Positions 55,707-63,283 of a DNA stretch of 64,000 nt are shown here, piece by piece (positions within the stretch are counted from its first letter, which is position 1; each line of letters begins with the position of its first letter). Both the position numbers and the translations under genes were made by a program. This stretch comes from Rhizobium gallicum bv. gallicum R602sp. Its GTDB lineage: Bacteria > Pseudomonadota > Alphaproteobacteria > Rhizobiales > Rhizobiaceae. Under the pieces are notes generated by a model. The model made no database searches. It was given only the letters and a program-made list of their open reading frames with translations, and was not told where the DNA came from. The stretch lies in assembly GCF_000816845.1 (NCBI RefSeq), contig NZ_CP006880.1, positions 124,001 to 188,000 of the forward strand, in the 5' to 3' direction.

Positions 55707-56168
55707 CTACGCCGTGGCTCTCTCGTCGCTGCTAGGATCTGGGACGAGAATTTCTCCGGCTACCACAAACTGCTCGAGTGTCATGTTATCCAGAATGGAA
55801 GCAATGGCGTCCCGAACTTGTGTCATCGCGAGACGAACTTCGCAGGTTTCAGGATGTTTACAATCGTCACATGTTTCGTATGCCGTGCGACTCGCACAGC
55901 GGATCGGAGCCAAGGGACCATCAAGCGTCCTAATGATCTTTCCTATTTCGATCTCTGCCGCGGGGCGCGACAGCGAATATCCCCCACCCGGCCCCTTCTT
56001 CGATCGAAGAATACCGACATTGCGAAGCTCAAGCAGGATCGTGTCGAGGAACTTCTTTGGGATGTTATTGCGAGCAGCTATGTCGTTGATGAACGCAGTC
56101 TCGCCGGGCTCCAACCGAGCCAGATAGGCAACGGCTTTCAAGCCATACTTTCCTTTTTTTGTCAGCAA
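55707..56168 (-). CDS. Rrf2-family regulator with four cysteines
   Basis: The 153-residue protein has the Rrf2 winged helix (KGKYGLKAVAYLARL, FINDIAARNNIPKKFLDTIL, GILRSKKGPGGGYSLSRP). Cysteines lie at 91, 100, 103 and 109, a spacing that could hold an iron-sulfur cluster, although it differs from IscR. The only possible start seems to be TTG 56168, because a stop lies just upstream; seven A follow the fourth codon. It diverges from metQ and lies among sulfur genes. Rrf2 proteins such as CymR control cysteine metabolism, so it is the best candidate regulator for the motifs before these operons. Confidence 0.8.
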   Translation of the reverse strand: MLTKKGKYGLKAVAYLARLEPGETAFINDIAARNNIPKKFLDTILLELRNVGILRSKKGPGGGYSLSRPAAEIEIGKIIRTLDGPLAPIRCASRTAYETCDDCKHPETCEVRLAMTQVRDAIASILDNMTLEQFVVAGEILVPDPSSDERATA

Positions 56169-56385
56169 GAGAGATCACACCGTCTTTCATGGGATAAGGG
56201 GCAATAATCCATACGCACAAAAAGCACAATCTTCTAAGTCCCCGCCAGTCGACTATCTGGCAAGTTTGTGCGCCTAACAACACTGGTTGCATCTTTCGGA
56301 GAGGCGCATTCCGCGCTCACCACTCAAGGAAGACTGGAATAATTTTCCCGGCGAGCGGCGTTCAACGCAAATCTCACCTTTGTCT

Positions 56386-56399
56386 ATAAAAATAGAGAT
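56386..56399. promoter_or_regulatory. Palindrome TCTAT-AAAA-ATAGA before metQ
   Basis: A perfect five-base inverted repeat (TCTAT/ATAGA) around AAAA lies 35 bp before the metQ ATG, overlapping the expected promoter. It is about 220 bp upstream of the divergent Rrf2 start. Related half-sites occur before the other sulfur operons and around 63115-63131. Confidence 0.5.
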
Positions 56400-56434
56400 G
56401 TTTAACTTTGTACCTTCATCAATGAGGGGCAACC

Positions 56435-57241
56435 ATGAAAAAATCCATGAGAGGACTGCTTGCGGCAGTCGCAGCTTTGTCATTTTCGATGCCGGCTCTG
56501 GCTGCTTCGTTGAAAGTTGGAGTCGTCCCTGGCGTTTATGCGGATTCTATCGAGGCCCTGATCCCGGAGGCCAAAGCAAAGGGCCTGGATATCGCGGTTG
56601 TTGAATTCAGCGATTGGACGACGCCCAATATTGCCCTGCAGTCAGGCGATATCGACGTCAACTACTTCCAGCATCAGCCTTTTCTCGACAATGCGATCTC
56701 CGAGAGAGGCTACGATTTCAAAAGCGCGGGCATCGGAGTTCTTGCCAACATTGGTTTGTACTCTTTGAAGTACAAGAAATTCGAAGACATTCCGCAGGAT
56801 GGCAACGTCGCAATTGCAAACGACCCCGTCAATCAGGGCCGTGGACTTCTGCTTCTTCAAAAGGCGGGCTTGGTTAAGCTCAGGGACGGTGTCGGATTCA
56901 AGGGCACGCTGGACGACATCACCGACAATCCAAAGCATCTGACCTTTACGGAGGTCGAAGGACCGCAGCTCGCTCGTGTAGTCGGCGACGTGGATATCGC
57001 GCAAGGTTATCCGCACTTCATCGTCGCCTCCAAGGCGTTCGATCCGAGTTCAGGATTGCTATACTCGGGAGTTGACGACAAGCAGTTCGCTATTGTTTTC
57101 GCCGTAAAATCCGCCCGTGTCGATGATCCCGCGATCAAGGAGCTGGTGACTCTTTACCAGAACTCCCAGGCGGTGAAAGACGCCATCAGCAAGGCCTTTG
57201 CCTCAGACCAAAAACTGTACACACTTCCATGGGTTCACTGA
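56435..57241 (+). CDS. metQ: MetQ/NlpA-type ABC binding protein
   Basis: The 268-residue protein has a signal peptide (MKKSMRGLLAAVAALSFSMP, ending ALAAS) and the NlpA fold: KVGVVPGVYADSIEALIPEA, DIDVNYFQHQPFLDN, NDPVNQGRGLLLLQKAGLVK and DVDIAQGYPHFIVA. It binds methionine or a related sulfur compound. There is no lipobox cysteine, so it is probably soluble. Its end overlaps metN by 13 bp. GAGG lies just before the ATG. Confidence 0.85.
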   Translation: MKKSMRGLLAAVAALSFSMPALAASLKVGVVPGVYADSIEALIPEAKAKGLDIAVVEFSDWTTPNIALQSGDIDVNYFQHQPFLDNAISERGYDFKSAGIGVLANIGLYSLKYKKFEDIPQDGNVAIANDPVNQGRGLLLLQKAGLVKLRDGVGFKGTLDDITDNPKHLTFTEVEGPQLARVVGDVDIAQGYPHFIVASKAFDPSSGLLYSGVDDKQFAIVFAVKSARVDDPAIKELVTLYQNSQAVKDAISKAFASDQKLYTLPWVH

Positions 57242-58386
57242 ACAACGCTGCTCGGCGTCACGCCGAAGAACGCGACACCTCTCTGCCGGACTTCTCCGCC
57301 GGTGGAGGGGCGTCGTCGCTTGACCGGTCAATGGCGACGGCTAGGCGTGGAACTATCGCTTTTGAGGGCGTCGAAAAGACTTATGCCTCGGCAGGCGCCG
57401 CCGTCCACGCGCTCAAGAACATCACAATCGATGTGCCCGGTGGGTCAATCTTTGGAATTATCGGTCGTAGCGGCGCCGGCAAGTCCACTCTTTTGAGAAC
57501 GGTCAACCGGCTCGAAAGGACCACGTCCGGGAAAGTGATTGTGGATGGGACAGATGTCGGAGTGCTTGACGAAGAAGGTCTTGTGATCCTACGGCGTAGG
57601 ATCGGGATGATCTTTCAGCATTTCAATCTTCTATCCGCCAAGACCGTTTGGCGGAATGTGGCGCTGCCAATGATCGTAGCCGGATTTCCGCGAGTGGAGA
57701 TCGATAAGCGAGTAGCTGAAGCGCTTTCTCTAGTTGGTCTTGAAGGGAAGGAGGATACCTATCCCTCGCGCCTTTCCGGTGGACAAAAGCAACGCGTCGG
57801 AATTGCGCGCGCTCTCGTCCACCATCCGGAGATCCTCCTGTGTGATGAAGCAACGTCGGCGTTGGACCCCGAGACGACGCTATCGATCCTGCGGCTGCTC
57901 AAGGACATCAACCGGCGGCTTAATCTGACCATCGTCCTCATAACCCACGAGATGAGTGTTATCCGGGAAATTTGCGACCATGTGCTTGTCCTTGATCGAG
58001 GGCAGGTGGCTGAGGCCGGTCCGGTGTGGCAGGTCTTCGCGAACCCTTCGCACGATGCGACCCGTGCTTTATTGAAGCCGCTGGATCGCGACATTCCCGA
58101 AGATATCGCAGTTCGCCTGCGGCCTGCGGGCGACCGGGCGAGCAAAGGCACGCTCATTGAACTCGCTTACACGGGCGAGGGCGGCTTGGAGCCGGATATT
58201 GCGGCTATCGCTGCCGCCGCCGGTGCTCCGGTCCGGCTGCTGCAGAGCTCTGTCGACCGTATTCAGGGACATGTGCACGGTAGGCTCTTGGTGATCGTGA
58301 ATTCAACGGACTCGGCTCTCATAGAGACAATGAACCATCTCGCGAACAGAGTAAGGGTGCTCGGCCATGTCGGCAATGATGTATGA
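57229..58386 (+). CDS. metN: MetN-type ABC ATPase
   Basis: The 385-residue protein has Walker A GRSGAGKST, Q-loop FQHFNLLSAKTVWRNVALP, signature LSGGQKQRVGIARAL, Walker B LLCDEATSALDPET and a C-terminal NIL/ACT-like regulatory domain (about 310-385). That domain is the hallmark of MetN. About 35 extra N-terminal residues precede the usual start; ATG 57331 is an alternative. It overlaps metQ and metI on both sides. Confidence 0.9.
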   Translation: MGSLNNAARRHAEERDTSLPDFSAGGGASSLDRSMATARRGTIAFEGVEKTYASAGAAVHALKNITIDVPGGSIFGIIGRSGAGKSTLLRTVNRLERTTSGKVIVDGTDVGVLDEEGLVILRRRIGMIFQHFNLLSAKTVWRNVALPMIVAGFPRVEIDKRVAEALSLVGLEGKEDTYPSRLSGGQKQRVGIARALVHHPEILLCDEATSALDPETTLSILRLLKDINRRLNLTIVLITHEMSVIREICDHVLVLDRGQVAEAGPVWQVFANPSHDATRALLKPLDRDIPEDIAVRLRPAGDRASKGTLIELAYTGEGGLEPDIAAIAAAAGAPVRLLQSSVDRIQGHVHGRLLVIVNSTDSALIETMNHLANRVRVLGHVGNDV

Positions 58387-59020
58387 CCGCCTCTGGCAGG
58401 CGTTCCTGGATACTGTAGCCATGGTCGGTGTGTCGGCGTTGGTCGCCCTGGTCGCGGGGATACCACTCGCCGTCTTCCTTGTTCTTGCCGCTCCAGGCGG
58501 GCTAGTCCACGCACCGAGCCTGCAAAGATTGCTTGCGGCAGTGATCAACGCGTTTAGGGCGACACCCTTCATCGTCCTGCTGGTGGCACTGCTTCCTCTG
58601 ACCCGTCTCCTTACCGGCACTACGATTGGCGTTTGGGCCGCGGTGGTTCCGCTGTCGATCAGTGCCACCCCTTTCTTTGCGCGTATTGCCGAGGTCAGTC
58701 TTCGCGAGGTTGACGGCGGATTGATTGAGGCCGCGCAAGCGATGGGCTGCCGGCGCTGGCACATCGTCTGGCACGTGCTGCTGCCGGAAGCCCTGCCCGG
58801 CATAGTTGGCGGCTTCACCATAACAATTGTGAGCATGATCGGCGCATCTGCTATGGCCGGCGCGGTTGGAGCGGGAGGCCTCGGCGATATGGCCATTCGT
58901 TATGGATACCAACGATTCGACACGACCGTCATGGCTGGAGTTATTGCCGTGCTTGTCGCAATGGTATGCGCTGTGCAGTTGGCCGGCGACATGGCTGTCA
59001 GACGCCTGAGAGCTCGGTGA
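58367..59020 (+). CDS. metI: MetI-type ABC permease
   Basis: The 217-residue protein has five membrane segments and the MetI signature region AEVSLREVDGGLIEAAQAMG followed by VLLPEALPGIVGGFT. It completes the MetQNI importer and overlaps metN by 20 bp. ATG 58376 and ATG 58379 are alternative starts. Confidence 0.9.
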   Translation: MSAMMYDRLWQAFLDTVAMVGVSALVALVAGIPLAVFLVLAAPGGLVHAPSLQRLLAAVINAFRATPFIVLLVALLPLTRLLTGTTIGVWAAVVPLSISATPFFARIAEVSLREVDGGLIEAAQAMGCRRWHIVWHVLLPEALPGIVGGFTITIVSMIGASAMAGAVGAGGLGDMAIRYGYQRFDTTVMAGVIAVLVAMVCAVQLAGDMAVRRLRAR

Positions 59021-59034
59021 ACAAGGATGTTTTC

Positions 59035-60276
59035 ATGACCGATCGGATGATCGTTGACGCCGAGCACTCGGAGCGTCTGCCGCAACCACCAAAAAAGCCG
59101 CACCTGATCACAAGCGACGCCGAAGCACTGGACGTTGCGGCGGGCCTGGCGGAGCGATTCCGGGAGGGAGCTTCCGATAGGGACCGCAAACGTCAGTTAC
59201 CGTGGGATCAGATTGAGGAATATACCGCAAGCGGGCTCGGCGCGATCACCGTTCCTCGGGAATTCGGCGGTGCAGACGTTTCGCTGGTAACACTCGCAAG
59301 GATATTCGAAGTCCTTTGCGCGGCAGATCCTTCTTTGGGACAGTTGCCTCAGAACCAGTTCGGTGTGCTGGCACTGCTTCGCGACATCGGCTCGCCCGAA
59401 CAAAAATCGCGAATATACGCTGATATTCTAAACGGACTGCGGATTGGAAACGCAGGTCCCGAAAAAGGCACTAAGAAGGTGAACGTGAGCACGACCCGCC
59501 TCACGCGCACCGCGAACGGCTTTCGATTGTCAGGGCGAAGGTTCTATTCAACGGGCGCCATTTTCGCACACTGGATTCCGACCCGCGCGATCGACGAGGA
59601 AGACCGTGCCATCCAGGTATGGGTCCGGCGGGAAGCGCCAGGGGTCCGTATCATCGACGACTGGTCGTCCTTCGGCCAACGCACTACAGCAAGCGGCACA
59701 GTGGAGTTCAATAATGTGCCAGTCGATCCCGAACTCGTCTTTCCACTCTGGTCGTTCGTTAAACGGGCCGGATTGGCAGGCCCTATTTCCCAATTGATCC
59801 AAGCTGCAATCGATTCAGGCATCGCTGCGGCAGCGATCACCGATACGCTTTCGTTCGTTCGCGAACGGGCGCGGCCTTGGGTCGATTTCGGCGGGGAGTC
59901 TGCGAGCCACGACCCGACGATCATTCATGAGGTCGGAAACCTTCACGCGCTATTCCACGCCGCCCAAGGCGTTTTGCATCGGGCTGCTGCGGTCATCGAT
60001 GATGTGGCGAAAAGTCCGGTAACAGACAGATCAAGCGCCGAAGCTTCCGTTGCCGTCGCCGAGGCGAAAATCCTTACCACCGAGATCGCGCTCGCAGCGA
60101 CCGAGATGCTGTTCGATCTCGCGGGATCGTCTGCCACGCGCGGGGCCCATAATCTTGATCGTCACTGGCGGAACGCCCGCGTGCACACCCTGCATGATCC
60201 GGTTCGCTGGAAATACCATCTGATCGGAAACTACGAATTGAATGGAACTTTCCCACTACGACATCAATGGAACTGA
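59035..60276 (+). CDS. SfnB-type flavin monooxygenase, third copy
   Basis: The 413-residue protein from ATG 59035 (AAGGA upstream) has the SfnB pattern: GLGAITVPREFGGADVSLVT, PSLGQLPQNQFGVLALL, GRRFYSTGAIFAHWIP and RNARVHTLHDPVRWKYH. It lies 14 bp after metI and directly before a paralogue. The import of a sulfur compound by MetQNI followed by two such oxidases and an LLM enzyme suggests stepwise oxidation of a thioether. Confidence 0.8.
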   Translation: MTDRMIVDAEHSERLPQPPKKPHLITSDAEALDVAAGLAERFREGASDRDRKRQLPWDQIEEYTASGLGAITVPREFGGADVSLVTLARIFEVLCAADPSLGQLPQNQFGVLALLRDIGSPEQKSRIYADILNGLRIGNAGPEKGTKKVNVSTTRLTRTANGFRLSGRRFYSTGAIFAHWIPTRAIDEEDRAIQVWVRREAPGVRIIDDWSSFGQRTTASGTVEFNNVPVDPELVFPLWSFVKRAGLAGPISQLIQAAIDSGIAAAAITDTLSFVRERARPWVDFGGESASHDPTIIHEVGNLHALFHAAQGVLHRAAAVIDDVAKSPVTDRSSAEASVAVAEAKILTTEIALAATEMLFDLAGSSATRGAHNLDRHWRNARVHTLHDPVRWKYHLIGNYELNGTFPLRHQWN

Positions 60277-60280
60277 ACAG

Positions 60281-61513
60281 ATGAGCGTTGGATTTGAACC
60301 AGTATCTGTCGCGGCTCCGCCGAGTTCGCGCCCGCCGCTTATCGGCATGCATGAGCAAGCGGTTGAAGCAGCCACCCATTTGGCCGAAATCTTCGCAAAG
60401 AAGGCCTCCGAGCGGGATCGCGAGCGGGCATTGCCCTGGGTGGAAGTTGAGGCGTTTTCCCAGAGCGGATTGTGGGGGATCACGGTGCCAAAGGAGTTTG
60501 GAGGGCCGGGATTGTCGCCGAAGACGGCAGCCGAGGTCATTGCAACCATAGGAGCTGCTGACGGCTCGCTATCTCAGATTCCGCAGAACCATTATTATGC
60601 TCTCGAAGTGCTTCGTGTCGGTGGGAGTTGGGAGCAGAAACGGTTCTTCTACGATCGCGTTCTGGCAGGTGAACGTTTTGGAAACGCGCTCGCCGAAATC
60701 GGCCAGAAGGATTTCAAGCGGCGCACGAAGCTCTTTCGAGAGGCCGGCGAGTGGTTCGTCGATGGCCAGAAATTCTATTGCACAGGAGCAATCTTCGCTC
60801 ACTGGATTCCGACACTTGCGATAGCGGAGGAGGAGGGGAAACAAGTCGGCTATCTTGTCATCGTTCCGCGCGACGCTCGAGGCGTGACGGTGATCGACGA
60901 CTGGGACGGGTTCGGTCAACGCGTAACCGGGAGCGGCTCAGTGAGATTTGAGCGTGTGAAGATAGAGGAACGGTGGATCATCCCGTTTCAAGCTTCGTTC
61001 GAAACACCCACTACGATAGGACCTTTCGCGCAGCTGATGCACGCAGCAATCGATCTGGGCATCGGTCGCGGCGCTTATCAGGAGATGGTCCGCTTCATCC
61101 GCGAGCGCTCCCGGCCATGGATTGACGCTAATGTCGAGCGTGCTTCAGACGACCCCCTGACAATGAGCGCTGTTGGGCAGGTGAAGGTGAAGCTTCGGGC
61201 GGCCGAAGTCCTTCTTGATCGCGCTGCGGCGGAGGTTGAGACCGCACAGACCGAAATGACAGAGAGCGCGGTTGCGGCGGCTTCAATCGCCGTCGCGGAG
61301 GCGAGAATCCTGACGACGAAGGCTGGCCTGCTGGCGGCGACCAAGCTCTTTGAACTTTCGGGAACCTCCTCGACAGCTAGCGAGGACAATCTCGATCGCT
61401 ATTGGCGAAACGTCAGGACGCATACCCTCCATGATCCGGTCCGGTGGAAATACCAGGCGGTCGGAAATTACTATTTGAATGATAAGCTGCCGCCGCGCCA
61501 CGGCGCGCTGTGA
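60281..61513 (+). CDS. SfnB-type flavin monooxygenase, fourth copy
   Basis: The 410-residue protein from ATG 60281 shows GLWGITVPKEFGGPGLSPKT, GSLSQIPQNHYYALEVL, GQKFYCTGAIFAHWIPT and RNVRTHTLHDPVRWKYQ. It is closer to the copy at 47050 than to the one beside it (for example, shared NYYLND and PPRxGAL endings). An upstream ATG at 60242 overlaps the previous gene. It precedes the second SnaA-like enzyme by 11 bp. Confidence 0.8.
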   Translation: MSVGFEPVSVAAPPSSRPPLIGMHEQAVEAATHLAEIFAKKASERDRERALPWVEVEAFSQSGLWGITVPKEFGGPGLSPKTAAEVIATIGAADGSLSQIPQNHYYALEVLRVGGSWEQKRFFYDRVLAGERFGNALAEIGQKDFKRRTKLFREAGEWFVDGQKFYCTGAIFAHWIPTLAIAEEEGKQVGYLVIVPRDARGVTVIDDWDGFGQRVTGSGSVRFERVKIEERWIIPFQASFETPTTIGPFAQLMHAAIDLGIGRGAYQEMVRFIRERSRPWIDANVERASDDPLTMSAVGQVKVKLRAAEVLLDRAAAEVETAQTEMTESAVAAASIAVAEARILTTKAGLLAATKLFELSGTSSTASEDNLDRYWRNVRTHTLHDPVRWKYQAVGNYYLNDKLPPRHGAL

Positions 61514-61524
61514 GCGGAGCGCCC

Positions 61525-62901
61525 ATGTCAAAACAGATCCTGATCAATGCCTTCAATATGAACTCCGTAGGCCATATCAATCACGGTCTTTGGGCTCACC
61601 CGCGGGACCAATCCCACCGCTATAAGAGTATCGACTACTGGACATCGCTCGCGAAAACACTGGAGCGTGGACTATTCGATGGCATTTTTCTCGCCGACAT
61701 CATTGGCGTGTACGATGTCTACAATGGGTCGGCCGATCTTACGCTCCGGGAGTCCATTCAGTTGCCGGTGAACGACCCGCTTCTCCTGGTATCGGCCATG
61801 GCCGCCGTTACGAAGCATCTCGGATTCGGCATTACCGTCAACCTGAGTTCCGATGCGCCCTACGTCTTCGCGCGCCGGATGTCGACCTTGGACCACCTGA
61901 CCGATGGCAGGATCGGCTGGAACATCGTGACAGGTTACCTCGACAGCGCTGCTCGGGCGCTGGGACACGATGCTCAGGCTGAACACGATAGCCGGTACGA
62001 TCGTGCCGACGAATACATGGAAGTGCTCTACAAGCTCTGGGAAGGAAGTTGGGATGAGGACGCCGTCGTTCGTGACAAGGAACGCCGCATTTATGCGGAT
62101 CCCAACAAAGTCCGGTCGATAAGCCACGCAGGCAAATTCTACCAGTCCAGTGGGTACCATCTGGCAGAACCATCCCGACAACGAACGCCGGTCCTTTATC
62201 AGGCAGGAACTTCGGGACGGGGCAAGAAGTTTGCTGCCACCCATGCCGAATGCGTGTTCATTACGGCAACTGACAAAGATGCGGCAAAAGCCACGGCCAG
62301 GGCCATCAGGCAGGAGGCCGTGAATGCCGGCCGCTCGCCCCAAGACGTCAAGGTGTTCGTAGGCGTAACCGTAATAACTGGCCCCACTAACGCAGCCGCC
62401 CAAGAGAAATATCGGGAATATCTCAGCTACGCCAATCCGGAAGCGGGCCTCGCTCACTTTGCGGCTAGCACCGGTATCGACTTCTCTCGCTACGACCTTG
62501 ACGAACCAATCAACTACGGAACCTCAAACGCCATCCAGTCGGCTGCGCAACTGGCCGGTCAGAAGCGTTGGACGAAGCGGCAATTGCTTGATGAACTGAA
62601 AATCGGAGGCCGCTATCCCGTCATCGTCGGCGACGGTTCGCTTGTCGCTGAGGAGTTGATCTCGTGGATCGAGGAAGGAGAGATCGATGGCTTCAATCTC
62701 ACCCGCACAGTCGTTCCAGAGAGCTATGAAGATTTCATCGACCATGCCGTTCCGGCACTGCAGGAGCGCGGCCGCTACAAGACCGCGTATTCAAACGGCG
62801 CGCTTAGGCGCAAACTCTTCGGTGCGGGAGACACGCTTCCGTCGAGCCATCCAGCGAATGCGTATCGATCTCCTAGGCATCAAAAACACCAGGATGTGTG
62901 A
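61525..62901 (+). CDS. NtaA/SnaA/DszA-type FMNH2-dependent monooxygenase, second copy
   Basis: The 458-residue protein from ATG 61525 (GGAG five bases upstream) is a close relative of the enzyme at 48281: INAFNMNSVGHINHGLWAHP, LFDGIFLADIIGVYDVYNG, DGRIGWNIVTGYLDSAARAL and PVLYQAGTSGRGKKFAATHA. It ends the metQNI-SfnB-SfnB-LLM operon. The two LLM copies with SfnB partners on separate importers suggest parallel pathways for different substrates. Confidence 0.85.
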   Translation: MSKQILINAFNMNSVGHINHGLWAHPRDQSHRYKSIDYWTSLAKTLERGLFDGIFLADIIGVYDVYNGSADLTLRESIQLPVNDPLLLVSAMAAVTKHLGFGITVNLSSDAPYVFARRMSTLDHLTDGRIGWNIVTGYLDSAARALGHDAQAEHDSRYDRADEYMEVLYKLWEGSWDEDAVVRDKERRIYADPNKVRSISHAGKFYQSSGYHLAEPSRQRTPVLYQAGTSGRGKKFAATHAECVFITATDKDAAKATARAIRQEAVNAGRSPQDVKVFVGVTVITGPTNAAAQEKYREYLSYANPEAGLAHFAASTGIDFSRYDLDEPINYGTSNAIQSAAQLAGQKRWTKRQLLDELKIGGRYPVIVGDGSLVAEELISWIEEGEIDGFNLTRTVVPESYEDFIDHAVPALQERGRYKTAYSNGALRRKLFGAGDTLPSSHPANAYRSPRHQKHQDV

Positions 62902-62962
62902 GCGCTCAAAAAACGCGCTTAATGAGGGATCCATTACCAACCGTCCCAGTCGGATCACTTCC

Positions 62963-63094
62963 CTACAGGCTGCCCCAGATCGCGATCACCAGCACGATTA
63001 GCAGGGTGAGAGTTGCCCACGCCAACCAAAATGCCAAGGGCCAGCGCTTTTCTGGCCGCTTCGGCGGTTCAGGATCTCGAAGATTGCCATTCAT
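62963..63094 (-). CDS. 43-residue single-span membrane protein
   Basis: A minus-strand frame from ATG 63094 to TAG 62963 encodes 43 residues. The N-terminus is polar and proline-rich (MNGNLRDPEPPKRPEKR), followed by a long hydrophobic segment with tryptophans (WPLAFWLAWATLTLLIVLVI) typical of a single membrane helix. No strong ribosome binding site is seen. The tight split between charged tail and helix argues for a real small protein. It diverges from the following metQ-like gene and may share its regulatory site. Confidence 0.45.
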   Translation of the reverse strand: MNGNLRDPEPPKRPEKRWPLAFWLAWATLTLLIVLVIAIWGSL

Positions 63095-63114
63095 TTGAAT
63101 ATCAAAGCATATAG

Positions 63115-63131
63115 TCTATAAGAATAGTAGA
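63115..63131. promoter_or_regulatory. AT-rich dyad before the second metQ-like gene
   Basis: TCTATAAGAATAGTAGA contains CTAT-AAGA-ATAG at 63116-63127, close in form to the TCTAT-AAAA-ATAGA site before the first metQ. It lies 20 bp before the small membrane gene and about 150 bp before the metQ-like gene on the other strand. Confidence 0.45.
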
Positions 63132-63283
63132 AAATTATTTGGAGCGCCCGCATAGCCCGGCAAGTCTTTTTCGGCTGCGCGGCCAAAAACAGGCGGGCGT
63201 GCTTCGTGCGGCTGCGGCCGATCTGACATGCTCTTCCCGTTTCGAGGCTCTGCCCTCATCATTCAGACGGGACATCACAACAT

